Positions 43,544 through 51,281 of a stretch of DNA of 64,000 nt are shown here, in pieces. Numbering within the stretch: the first letter of the stretch is position 1; the number at the start of each line of letters is the position of its first letter. The stretch is from Cellulomonas sp. Root930 (GTDB taxonomy: Bacteria > Actinomycetota > Actinomycetes > Actinomycetales > Cellulomonadaceae), in contig LMJI01000001.1 of the NCBI GenBank assembly GCA_001429255.1, positions 769,882 through 833,881 of the forward strand, written 5' to 3'. A program made the position numbers and the translations under genes. Below the pieces are notes generated by a model. It was not told the DNA's origin, searched no databases, and worked only from the letters and a program-made list of their open reading frames with translations.

Positions 43544-43573
43544 CGGGCCCGATCGCGCCTGCGATCGGGCCCG
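43544..43573 (+). terminator. Terminator after the FxLYD lipoprotein gene
   Basis: CGGGCCCGATCGC (43544-43556) and its perfect complement (43561-43573) form a 13-bp stem with the loop GCCT, 20 bases after the stop. No T-tract follows. Confidence 0.75.
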
Positions 43574-43590
43574 CCGCGTGCCCGCGAAGG

Positions 43591-43605
43591 GGGACCTTTA
43601 GCCCT
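43591..43605 (+). promoter_or_regulatory. DosR/DevR-like box upstream of fucO
   Basis: GGGACCTTTAGCCCT resembles the GGGAC-N5-GYCCC pattern bound by DosR/DevR-type oxygen and redox response regulators of actinobacteria. It lies 82 bp before the fucO ATG. The similarity is by eye. Confidence 0.45.
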
Positions 43606-43638
43606 GCCCGACTGCCGAACGCGCGCGCTTGAATGGAG

Positions 43639-43650
43639 CCTGAATCGATT
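43639..43650 (+). promoter_or_regulatory. LacI-type operator upstream of fucO
   Basis: TGAATCGATTCA is a perfect 12-bp palindrome with the TGAA-N-CG-N-TTCA form of many LacI-family operators, 37 bp before the fucO ATG. The cognate regulator is not adjacent. Confidence 0.6.
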
Positions 43651-43687
43651 CACGGCGTCATCGACGACGCCAGAAGGAGGCTGCACG

Positions 43688-44839
43688 ATGTCGCACCGCA
43701 TGATCTGGAACCAGACGGCGTACTTCGGCCCCGGCTCGATCGAGGTCGTCCCCGACGAGCTGACCCGGCGCGGGTTCACCAAGGCGTTCGTCGTGTCCGA
43801 CGCGGTCCTCGTCGAGACCGGCGTGACCGCGCGCGTCACCGACCTGCTGGACACGGCCGGCTTCCCGTACGAGGTCTACAGCGACGTCCAGGCGAACCCG
43901 ACGATCGAGAACGTGCAGGCGGGTGTCGCGGCCTTCGCAGCGGCCGGCGCGGACGTGCTCGTCGCGATCGGTGGCGGCTCTCCTCAGGACACGTGCAAGG
44001 CGGTCGGGATCATCTCGGCCAACCCCGAGTTCGCCGACGTCCGCTCGCTCGAGGGCGTGGCCCCGACCACGCACCCGTCGGTCCCGATAGTCGCGATCCC
44101 CACGACGGCCGGCACCGCGTCCGAGACGACGATCAACTACGTCATCACCGACGTCGAGCGCCAGCGGAAGTTCGTCTGCGTCGACCCCCACGACATCCCC
44201 GTCCTGGCCGTCGTCGACCCGCAGATGATGGCCACCGCCCCGCGCTCGCTCAAGGTCGCCACCGGCCTGGACGCCCTGACGCACGCGATCGAGGGCTACA
44301 TCACGCAGGGCGCGTGGGAGCTGTCCGACCTGTTCCACCTCAAGGCCATCCAGGTCATCGCGGCATCGCTGCAGGCTGCGGCGGACGGCGACGAGTCCGC
44401 GGCCGAGCGGATGGCGCTCGGGCAGTACGTGGCCGGCATGGGCTACTCGAACGTCGGCCTCGGCCTCGTGCACGCCATGGCGCACCCGCTCGGTGCGTTC
44501 TACTCGGCGCCGCACGGCGTGGCCAACGGGATCCTGCTCGCGCCGGTCATGGCGTTCAACGCGCCGGCCAGCGGGGAGAAGTACCGCGACATCGCCGCCG
44601 CGTTCGGGGTCGCCGACGCCCAGACGATGCCGCTCGACGACGCCCGCACGGCCGCGGTCGCCGCCGTCGCGGCGCTCACCCGTCAGCTGGGGAACCCGAC
44701 CGCTCTGCGCGAGGTCGGCGCCACCGAGGCCGACATCGCCGCGCTGGCCAAGGCGGCGTTCGAGGACGTGTGCGCCGGCGGCAACCCGCGCGAGGCTTCG
44801 GTGGCGGACATCGAAGACCTCTACCGCTCGCTGCTCTGA
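43688..44839 (+). CDS. fucO: Lactaldehyde reductase (iron-containing alcohol dehydrogenase)
   Basis: A 383-residue group III alcohol dehydrogenase following E. coli FucO along its whole length. The NAD loop is AIGGGSPQDTCKAVGIIS (about 97-114), IPTTAGTASETTINYVITD (about 138-156) is the second signature, and the metal ligands lie in TGLDALTHAIEGY and GLVHAMAHPLGAFYSAPHG. FucO reduces L-lactaldehyde to 1,2-propanediol during fucose or rhamnose fermentation. ATG follows AAGGAGG. The upstream gap has a LacI-type palindrome and a DosR-like box, suggesting both sugar and oxygen control. No fucose genes are adjacent. Confidence 0.95.
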   Translation: MSHRMIWNQTAYFGPGSIEVVPDELTRRGFTKAFVVSDAVLVETGVTARVTDLLDTAGFPYEVYSDVQANPTIENVQAGVAAFAAAGADVLVAIGGGSPQDTCKAVGIISANPEFADVRSLEGVAPTTHPSVPIVAIPTTAGTASETTINYVITDVERQRKFVCVDPHDIPVLAVVDPQMMATAPRSLKVATGLDALTHAIEGYITQGAWELSDLFHLKAIQVIAASLQAAADGDESAAERMALGQYVAGMGYSNVGLGLVHAMAHPLGAFYSAPHGVANGILLAPVMAFNAPASGEKYRDIAAAFGVADAQTMPLDDARTAAVAAVAALTRQLGNPTALREVGATEADIAALAKAAFEDVCAGGNPREASVADIEDLYRSLL

Positions 44840-44866
44840 CGGGAGCGGCTGGCGGTCGTCGGGCCG

Positions 44867-45277
44867 TCAGCCGCAGTCGTCGCAGATGCCGGTCGCGGGG
44901 AGCGCCATGGCGCAGGTCGGGCAGATCGCGGCCACCCGCTCGGGGGCCGCGGGGGCGCGCCGGGCGGCCGGTGCTCTCCGGACCGGAGGGGCGGGTGCGC
45001 GGCGTGCGGACGGCGGCTCGGTCACGTCGAACCCGCGCTTGCGCAGGACCGCGGAGCCGCCCGAGCCCACCTCGTCGGCGCTCGCGAGCCTGCCGGTCGC
45101 GTACCGGTGCGCGACCCCGAGGATGGCGGTCGAGTCGTAGCTGCGGCCCTCGTGCACGAGCGGGTACCCGCCCGGGGCGAAGCCGTAGACGCCGAGGAAG
45201 TCGTCGCCGCCGCGCGAGTCGTACTCGGCGATGGCCTGGAGGATGTGCTGCCGGGTGACGGCGGAGAACGTGGCCAC
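44867..45277 (-). CDS. ScoMcrA-head-like domain with C-terminal zinc ribbon
   Basis: A 136-residue protein. Residues 1-85 (AVTRQHILQAIAEYDSRGGD, then VHEGRSYDSTAILGVAHRYATG) resemble the N-terminal head domain of the modification-dependent endonuclease ScoMcrA. A Pro/Arg/Ala linker follows, then a zinc ribbon formed by CPTC and CDDC (about 118-135). No SRA or HNH nuclease domain is present, so this is the head alone joined to a ribbon. The GTG start follows TACCCT by seven bases and should be leaderless. The function is unknown; a DNA-binding or adaptor role is only a suggestion. Confidence 0.72.
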   Translation of the reverse strand: MATFSAVTRQHILQAIAEYDSRGGDDFLGVYGFAPGGYPLVHEGRSYDSTAILGVAHRYATGRLASADEVGSGGSAVLRKRGFDVTEPPSARRAPAPPVRRAPAARRAPAAPERVAAICPTCAMALPATGICDDCG

Positions 45278-45284
45278 GAGGACG

Positions 45285-45290
45285 AGGGTA
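45285..45290 (-). promoter_or_regulatory. -10 element (TACCCT) of a leaderless promoter
   Basis: TACCCT lies seven bases before the GTG of the ScoMcrA-head-like gene, beside the stop of the pseudouridine synthase gene. Confidence 0.55.
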
Positions 45291-45292
45291 CG

Positions 45293-46216
45293 TCAGCCCT
45301 CCGCGCTCAGCGGGAGTCGCCGGACGCTGCGGAACCGGCGCGGGGTGCCGTCGACCGGGTCGGTGAACGCGATCTCCCCGGCGAGCAGCTGGAGCGGGCG
45401 GCTGAAGTCGTCGACCTCCACCTCGTGCACCACCGGGTACAGCGGGTCGTCGACGATCGGGATGCCGAGCCCGTGCAGGTGCACGCGCAGCTGGTGGGTG
45501 CGGCCCGTGCGCGGGGTCAGCCGGTAGACCCCGCGGCCGTCCACCCCCGACTCGAGCTCGACGAGCGTCTCCGCGTTCACCGGGGCGCCGGGCACCACCT
45601 CGGCCTGCCAGGCGCCGCGCTCCTTGTGCAGGTGGTCACGGACCACGACCGGGAGGACCAGGTCCTCGCGCAGCGGTGCCAGCGCCCAGTAGGTCTTCTC
45701 CACCGCCCGGTGCTCGAACAGGGTCTGGTACGGCCCGCGCCACCGGGGCTCGGTCGCCAGCATCAGCAGGCCGGACGTGACCCGGTCCAGACGGTGCAGC
45801 GGCGACAGGTCCGGCAGGCCCAGCTCGGCACGCAGCCGGACGACGACGCTCTGGGTGACGTGTCGGCCGCGCGGGATCGTGGACAGGAACGCCGGCTTGT
45901 CGACGACCACCAGGCGCTCGTCGCGGTGGACCACGTGGATCGGTGCGGTCACCTCGGGCTCCTCGCGCAGGTCGCGGTGGAACCACACGAACCGGTGCGG
46001 CGCGTAGGGGTCCTCGGAGCGCACCGGGCGGCCGTCCTCGTCGACGAAGCGGTGCGCCTCCAGCATCTGCGGCACGTCGACGTGCTCGGGCAGCCGGTCC
46101 CGCAGCCAGGCGCCCATCGTCGCCCACTCGTCCGTGCGGGAGCGGTCGCGATCAGGGGTCCGCAGCCAGGCGGCGCTGAGGCCGTGCCGTGCCGGGAGCG
46201 GTGATCTGGGGGGCAC
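45293..46216 (-). CDS. RluA-family pseudouridine synthase
   Basis: A 307-residue enzyme converting uridine to pseudouridine in RNA. The catalytic Asp is in SPLHRLDRVTSGLLML (about 138-153), and RLTPRTGRTHQLRVHLHGLG (about 232-251) is the second signature. VVDKPAFLSTIPRG precedes the core. An N-terminal stretch (1-60) without an S4 domain suggests a target other than that of RluC/D. GTG follows TAGCAT by six bases. The rRNA or tRNA target is unknown. Confidence 0.9.
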   Translation of the reverse strand: MPPRSPLPARHGLSAAWLRTPDRDRSRTDEWATMGAWLRDRLPEHVDVPQMLEAHRFVDEDGRPVRSEDPYAPHRFVWFHRDLREEPEVTAPIHVVHRDERLVVVDKPAFLSTIPRGRHVTQSVVVRLRAELGLPDLSPLHRLDRVTSGLLMLATEPRWRGPYQTLFEHRAVEKTYWALAPLREDLVLPVVVRDHLHKERGAWQAEVVPGAPVNAETLVELESGVDGRGVYRLTPRTGRTHQLRVHLHGLGIPIVDDPLYPVVHEVEVDDFSRPLQLLAGEIAFTDPVDGTPRRFRSVRRLPLSAEG

Positions 46217-46222
46217 CTGCCG

Positions 46223-46228
46223 ATGCTA
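46223..46228 (-). promoter_or_regulatory. -10 element (TAGCAT) of a leaderless promoter
   Basis: TAGCAT lies six bases before the GTG of the pseudouridine synthase gene, which gives that gene its own promoter after the iron operon. Confidence 0.55.
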
Positions 46229-46248
46229 CGGGCCGCCTGAGCAGCGGC

Positions 46249-47241
46249 TCAGTTGGCCTCGGAGCGCCCCGCGCGCCAGTACCCCATGAACGCCACCGAC
46301 GTGCGGTCCACGCCGCACTCGGCCACCAGGTGGCGGCGCAGCGTCTTGATGACGGCGGCCTCACCGGCGAGCCAGGCGTACAGCGCGGCGTCGGCTCGCA
46401 GGGGCTGGCCCTGGGCGTCGACCGGGACCTCCCACAGGAGCCCCTCGTCGATGTCGACGTCCTCCAGCTCGACGTCCGGCGCGGGTGCCTGACCGGGCAG
46501 CAGTCGCGCGCACGCGGCCTGCACGGCAGGGACGAGCAGCTCGCCGTGGGGGCGACCGTCGCGGCCGTACCAGCGGACCGTCACCCCGTCCGGCGCCACA
46601 AGGTCGAGCCGGTCGCCCGAGAGCGGCATCTCGATCAAGGCCTCGCCACGGGCGTCGGCGGGCAGGCGCTCGAGGATGCCCGCGATGGCCGGCAGCGCGG
46701 TCTCGTCGCCGGCGATGAGCAGGCGGTCGGTGTGCGCCGGGGGCACGAAGTCGACGCCGCCGTGCGGGCCCTCGGCCTCGGCGTTGGGGCCGAGGATCAC
46801 CAGGTCGTCGCCGGGGGCCGCGTTCAGGGCCCAGCGCGACGCCGGTCCCAGGTCACCGTGCAGGACGATGTCGACGTCCACCTCGCGGCGGTCCTGGCGC
46901 ACCCCGCGGGCCGTGTAGGTGCGGATCGGGTGGCGCTTGTCGTCGGGCATCGCGCGCCAGCGGCCGTACCAGTCGGCGCTGGACTCGAGGCTGAGCAGCT
47001 CGTCGTACGGGGAGTTCTCCAGCGGGAGGAAGAACTTGATCCGCTGGTCGAACCCGTTGTCCGCGAACCTGTCCAGGTCGTCGCCGGTGAACGTCACGCG
47101 CAGGACGCTCGGGCACATGGTCTGCACGGCAGCGACCTGCACGGCGAACATGCGGAAGGGCAGCGCGGGGGCTTCGACCGAGACGGGCACGTCGCCCAGG
47201 GTAGAGGAAGGTGAGGCTGTCCTCACTACCGAGTTCGTCAC
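46249..47241 (-). CDS. Siderophore-interacting protein (ferric-siderophore reductase)
   Basis: A 330-residue flavoprotein of the ViuB/SIP family. An FAD-binding barrel includes RVTFTGDDLDRFADNG and the RTYTARGVR motif (about 105-113). The NAD(P)H domain has LLIAGDETALPAIAGILERLP (about 180-200), and the end contains YAWLAGEAAVIKTLRRHLV and FMGYWRAG. It reduces ferric siderophores in the cytoplasm to free iron. GTG at 47241 overlaps the permease stop (GTGA) behind GAAGGAG. An alternative GTG at 47191 would remove 17 non-conserved residues, and an iron-box-like repeat lies between the two. Confidence 0.92.
   Translation of the reverse strand: MTNSVVRTASPSSTLGDVPVSVEAPALPFRMFAVQVAAVQTMCPSVLRVTFTGDDLDRFADNGFDQRIKFFLPLENSPYDELLSLESSADWYGRWRAMPDDKRHPIRTYTARGVRQDRREVDVDIVLHGDLGPASRWALNAAPGDDLVILGPNAEAEGPHGGVDFVPPAHTDRLLIAGDETALPAIAGILERLPADARGEALIEMPLSGDRLDLVAPDGVTVRWYGRDGRPHGELLVPAVQAACARLLPGQAPAPDVELEDVDIDEGLLWEVPVDAQGQPLRADAALYAWLAGEAAVIKTLRRHLVAECGVDRTSVAFMGYWRAGRSEAN
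47207..47225 (-). promoter_or_regulatory. IdeR/DmdR-like iron box inside the SIP gene start
   Basis: The 19 bp from 47207 match the TTAGGTTAGGCTAACCTAA iron-box pattern at 13 positions and contain a perfect GTGAGG/CCTCAC inverted repeat. The site lies within the first codons of the SIP gene and could serve an internal iron-controlled promoter. Confidence 0.45.
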
Positions 47242-49361
47242 AGTGCGCTCCTTCGCGTCCGCCACAGCAGGGAGATGAAGTAGGGGGTGCCGATCATGGC
47301 CGTCAGCAGGCCCGCGGGGATCTGCGCCGGGGCGATCACCGTCCGGCCGAGGGTGTCCGCCACGCTGACCAGCAGCGCGCCCAGCAGGACCGCGACCGGG
47401 ATCACCCGCGTGTGCGAGGAGCCGACGAGCGAGCGGGCCAGGTGCGGGGCGATGAGGCCGACGAACCCGACGACCCCGATCGCCGACACCGCGGCCGCCG
47501 TGAGCAGCGCGGTGACGATCAGCAGACCCAGCCGGGTGCGTTCCAGCTGGACCCCCAGCACGCGGGCCACGTCGTCGTCGACCGCCAGCACGTCGAGGTC
47601 CCGGCGCCAGCGGACCACCAGCGGCACGATCACGAGGAGCGCGACCGCGACCGGCCACACCTGCTCCGCCGTCCGTCCGTAGGTCGAGCCGGACAGCCAG
47701 GTGAGCGCCATCGTCGTGTTCCACGGGCTGGTGAGCACCACGAGCAGGGTGATCAGCGACGTCGCCACGGCCGACACCCCGATGCCGACGAGCACGAGCC
47801 GGTCGGAGCTGAGCCCTCGCCGGTTGGCCAGCGTGTAGACGAGCGCGAACGTGGCGAGCGCACCGACGCAGGCCGCGGCGGACACGATCCAGAAGCTGCC
47901 ACCGGGCAGCAGGACGATCGCGAGCACGGCACCGACGCCGGCGCCGCCGGTGATGCCGAGCAGCGACGGCTCCGCGAGCGGGTTTCGCGCGACCGCCTGC
48001 ACCGTCGTGCCCGCGAGGCCGAGGGCCGCGCCGGCAAGAAGGGCGGCGAGCACGCGCGGGCTGCGCTGGTCGAGGACGAAGCTGACCTGCCGGCCGCTGA
48101 CGCCCGCGAACCAGTTGGCCACGTCGCCCGTGAGGAGCAGGCGGTCGCCCAGCAGGAACCCGGCCACCAGCGCGGCGATGACCGCGAGCGCGAGCACGAC
48201 GACCACGAGCGCCACCCGGGCACGCGTCGCGGGGTGGGCGCCGACGGACGCGGTGCTGCGGGCAGGACCGGAGTCGCGCAGCCGACGGGCCAGCCAGACC
48301 ATCACGGAGGCGCCGAACAGGGTGGTGACGATGCCGGTGGGGATGGCCACGCCCGCGACCCCGGGCACCGCCAGCCGCAGCAGGACGTCGGCGCCGAGCA
48401 CCACGACGCAGCCGGCGAGCGCCGCCAGCGGCAGGAGCAGCCGGTGCCGCGCCAACCCCGGGACGCGCCCGGCGACCAGTCGCGCGATGACCGGTGCGGT
48501 CAGACCGACGAACCCGATGGGCCCGGCGACCGTGACCGCGACCGCGGCGAGCAGGACCGCCAGCAGGACTGAGACCACGCGGGTGCGCCGCACGTCGAGG
48601 CCGAGCACCGCGGCGGTGTCGTCGCCGAGGGCGAGGACGTCGAGCCGGCGCGCCCAGACCACGAGGGCGACCCCCGCGAGCAGCACGACCGGCGCCGCCT
48701 GGGCCACCTTGGACGTGCCGGACTGCACGATCGAGCCCTCGCCCCACGCGAACATCCCGGCCGTCTCCTGCTCGAACAGGAGCATGAGCAGGATGGTCAG
48801 GGACGAGAGCGCGAGCATGGTCGCGGACCCCGCGAGCACCAGCCGGGTGGGTCCTTCGGCGCCGCCCCGCGCGATGGCGAGCACCAGTGCGGCGGCCCCG
48901 AGGCCACCGACGAACGCGAGCGCGCCGTTCACCGCGAACGGCAGCGTCAGGCCGGTGACGGCGGCGAGCACGACGGTGAAGTAGGCGCCGGCGTTGACCG
49001 CCAGGGTGTCGGGCGAAGCCAACGGGTTGCGCGCCACGGACTGCAGCGCGCTGCCCGACAGGCCCAGAGCGGTGCCGACGATCAGCGCGGCGAGCACCCG
49101 TGGCGCGCGCGAGGCGACGAGCACCGCGAGGGCCTCGTCGTCACCCGATCCCGTGAGCAGGCCCAGGAGGTCGCCGACCCCGATCCGGGAGGTGCCGAGC
49201 GTCAGGTCCACCAGCGCGAGGAGCACCACCGCGACGACCGCGGCGGCGAACACGGCGACGATCCGCGCCGGCTGCGCGCCGCGGGTACGCGCGGGCACGG
49301 CGGCAGGATCCGCCACGCCCAGCGCGGCGGATCCTGCCTCCATCGGTGCGTCGACGCTCAC
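47238..49361 (-). CDS. Fused iron-siderophore ABC permease (two FecCD domains)
   Basis: A 707-residue protein made of two FecCD permease units in tandem (about 35-345 and 375-700), as in FhuB, with about twenty helices in all. Both halves carry the GxxLQxxARNPLA pattern (LQSVARNPLASPDTL in the first and VQAVARNPLAEPSLLG in the second) and a GFVGLxxPxxAR loop (GFVGLTAPVIARL, GFVGLIAPHLARS) that contacts the ATPase. It therefore forms the whole transmembrane channel as one chain. The GTG start is 10 bases after the binding-protein stop, and its stop overlaps the SIP start. Confidence 0.93.
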   Translation of the reverse strand: MSVDAPMEAGSAALGVADPAAVPARTRGAQPARIVAVFAAAVVAVVLLALVDLTLGTSRIGVGDLLGLLTGSGDDEALAVLVASRAPRVLAALIVGTALGLSGSALQSVARNPLASPDTLAVNAGAYFTVVLAAVTGLTLPFAVNGALAFVGGLGAAALVLAIARGGAEGPTRLVLAGSATMLALSSLTILLMLLFEQETAGMFAWGEGSIVQSGTSKVAQAAPVVLLAGVALVVWARRLDVLALGDDTAAVLGLDVRRTRVVSVLLAVLLAAVAVTVAGPIGFVGLTAPVIARLVAGRVPGLARHRLLLPLAALAGCVVVLGADVLLRLAVPGVAGVAIPTGIVTTLFGASVMVWLARRLRDSGPARSTASVGAHPATRARVALVVVVLALAVIAALVAGFLLGDRLLLTGDVANWFAGVSGRQVSFVLDQRSPRVLAALLAGAALGLAGTTVQAVARNPLAEPSLLGITGGAGVGAVLAIVLLPGGSFWIVSAAACVGALATFALVYTLANRRGLSSDRLVLVGIGVSAVATSLITLLVVLTSPWNTTMALTWLSGSTYGRTAEQVWPVAVALLVIVPLVVRWRRDLDVLAVDDDVARVLGVQLERTRLGLLIVTALLTAAAVSAIGVVGFVGLIAPHLARSLVGSSHTRVIPVAVLLGALLVSVADTLGRTVIAPAQIPAGLLTAMIGTPYFISLLWRTRRSAL

Positions 49362-49371
49362 GGGGCTGCTG

Positions 49372-50361
49372 TCAGGCCGCGGTCAGTGCCGCGACGGCCG
49401 CGTCGATGAACGCCGACGCCGACTGCGGGCCGCCGAACATCCAGATCCCGTCGGGCAGGCGGGCGGTGTTGCCCGCGACGACGAACGGCAGCTGCTCCCA
49501 GATCGCGTTCCCGGCGAGCCCGTCCTTGAACGCGTCGCCGCCGTCGGTGTCGTTGCCGACGTAGAGGAAGTGGATGTCGCCCAGGCTGGTGAGGCCCTCG
49601 ACGTCCGTCTGCGCCAGGCCGTAGTCGGGGTCGCCCTCGCCGGTCCACGCGTTCGTCAGACCGAGCTCGCTGGCGACGCCGCCGAGGAACGAGCCGGGCG
49701 TGTACATCCGGATCGACACCGCACCGTCGGACACCCAGCCGTCGGCCATGGTGAACTCGGCGCCGGCCAGGCCGGCCTCGTCGAGCTGCGCCTTGGCGTC
49801 CTCGACCGTGGAGTCGAAGTCCGCGAGCGCGGTCTCGGCCTCGTCGGAGGTGCCGGTGGCCTCGCCCAGGATCTCCAGCGTGCTGCGCATCTTGCCGATC
49901 GGGTCGGTCGCGTCCGAGCCGCGCAGCGCGATGACCGGGTACTCGGCCTCGATCTGCTCGATGACCTCGGCCGGCAGGTCGGTGGTAGTGACCACCAGGT
50001 CCGGGTCCAGGGCGGCGATCGCGTCGAGCGACGGCTCGCCGCGGAAGCCGACGTCCGGCGTCGACTCGTCGAGCGGCACGACGGTCGCCCAGGTGTTGTA
50101 GCCCGCGACGTCCGCCGCGCCGACCGGCGTGACCCCGAGCGTGAGCAGGTTCTCCGTCAGGCCCCACTCGAGCGAGACGACCTTGGTGGCGGGGCCGTCG
50201 AGCTCCACGGTGCCGCGGTCGTCCGTGATCGTGATCGGTCCACCGGCGGCGGACTCGGACGCCGAGGCGTCCGGCGCGTCCGCTGCGTCTTCGGTGGTGC
50301 CGCAGGCGGCCAGGAGCAGGGCTGCTCCGGCGAGCAGGGCGGGGAAGGCTGTCTTGCGCAC
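49372..50361 (-). CDS. Iron-siderophore ABC binding lipoprotein
   Basis: A 329-residue FhuD/FecB-type binding protein. The signal peptide ends LLLAAC (lipobox, Cys at about residue 20) and a Ser/Asp/Ala linker follows. The class III fold shows ITDDRGTVELDGPATKVVSLEWGLTENLLTLG (in pieces, about 44-76) and LDPDLVVTTT (about 118-127). It captures ferric siderophores outside the cell for the fused permease. No siderophore synthesis gene is in the window, so it may use siderophores of other species. GTG start. Confidence 0.92.
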   Translation of the reverse strand: MRKTAFPALLAGAALLLAACGTTEDAADAPDASASESAAGGPITITDDRGTVELDGPATKVVSLEWGLTENLLTLGVTPVGAADVAGYNTWATVVPLDESTPDVGFRGEPSLDAIAALDPDLVVTTTDLPAEVIEQIEAEYPVIALRGSDATDPIGKMRSTLEILGEATGTSDEAETALADFDSTVEDAKAQLDEAGLAGAEFTMADGWVSDGAVSIRMYTPGSFLGGVASELGLTNAWTGEGDPDYGLAQTDVEGLTSLGDIHFLYVGNDTDGGDAFKDGLAGNAIWEQLPFVVAGNTARLPDGIWMFGGPQSASAFIDAAVAALTAA

Positions 50362-50395
50362 AGGGGTGTCCTCAGAGGTAGGTGAGACGGGGGGA

Positions 50396-51223
50396 CTAGA
50401 CGGAGGTCAGGTGCTGGCGGTGCGTGTGCTTGCCGACCGGGCGGGTGTGCACGCGGCCGGTGTGCTCGTCGCGCACCACGTCGATGCGGATGCCGTACGT
50501 CTCGGTGAGCGCGTCGGCGGTGAGCACCTCGTGCGGGCGGCCGGAGCCGACGACCACGCCCTGGCGCAGGAGCACCACGTGGTCGGCGACGGCGGCGGCC
50601 TGGTCGAGGTCGTGCAGGACGACACCGACGGCGACCCCGTGGTCGTCGGCCAGGTCCCGCACCAGATCGAGGATCTCCACCTGGTAGCGCAGGTCGAGGT
50701 AGGTGGTCGGCTCGTCGAGCAGCAGGACGCGGGTGTCCTGCGCGAGGCAGGTGGCCAGCCACACGCGCTGGAGCTCGCCGCCGGAGAGCTCGTCGACACC
50801 GCGGTCGGCCATCGAGCCGACGCCCGTGACCTCCATGGCCCAGGCGATCGCGCGGGGGCCGTCGGCGTCGTTCTGGCGCCAGCGGCCGCGGTACGGGTGC
50901 CGGCCGTAGCCGACGACGTCGCGGACGCTCACCCCCGAGGGCGTCGGCCGCGACTGCGACAGGAGCGTGACCCGGCGTGCGAAGTCCTTGGCGGACAGCG
51001 TGTGGGCGTCGGGGACGTCGGGGAGGCTGACCGTCCCCTCCTGCGGGGCGTGCAGCCGGGCGAGCGCGCGCAAGAGGGTCGACTTGCCGGAGCCGTTGGG
51101 CCCGATGAGCGCGGTCACCTGACCGGGCTGCAGGCACAGGTCCGCGGCGGTCACCACGACGGTGCCGTGGTACGCCAGCGTGAGGCTGTCGCCGCGGAGG
51201 GCGTCCTGCTCGGGGGTGGTCAC
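50396..51223 (-). CDS. Iron-siderophore ABC ATPase
   Basis: A 275-residue FecE/FhuC-type ATPase powering the importer. Walker A is GPNGSGKST (41-49), the Q loop is in LLSQSRPTPSG (about 87-97), the signature is ELSGGELQRVWLA (about 143-155), Walker B is VLLLDEPTTYLD (about 164-175) and the switch His is in VLHDLDQA. It is the first gene of the operon, directly behind two iron-box-like repeats, so the operon should be switched off when iron is plentiful. Confidence 0.94.
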   Translation of the reverse strand: MTTPEQDALRGDSLTLAYHGTVVVTAADLCLQPGQVTALIGPNGSGKSTLLRALARLHAPQEGTVSLPDVPDAHTLSAKDFARRVTLLSQSRPTPSGVSVRDVVGYGRHPYRGRWRQNDADGPRAIAWAMEVTGVGSMADRGVDELSGGELQRVWLATCLAQDTRVLLLDEPTTYLDLRYQVEILDLVRDLADDHGVAVGVVLHDLDQAAAVADHVVLLRQGVVVGSGRPHEVLTADALTETYGIRIDVVRDEHTGRVHTRPVGKHTHRQHLTSV

Positions 51224-51227
51224 ACGG

Positions 51228-51265
51228 TGAGGTTAGCCTGCACTAAGTAAGGGTTGGCAAACCTT
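51228..51265 (-). promoter_or_regulatory. Two tandem IdeR/DmdR-like iron boxes
   Basis: TGAGGTTAGCCTGCACTAA (51228-51246) matches the actinobacterial iron box TTAGGTTAGGCTAACCTAA at 14 of 19 positions. AAGGGTTGGCAAACCTT (51249-51265) is a second related inverted repeat. Both lie directly upstream of the importer ATPase gene, where an iron-loaded repressor would block transcription. Confidence 0.7.
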
Positions 51266-51281
51266 GTTCGTATGATGGGCG

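Noticed and set aside
47225-47240. CCGAGTTCGTC near 47228 as a third copy of the gntK nested palindrome
   Set aside because: Only one half-site is present, with no complementary arm within 100 bp.
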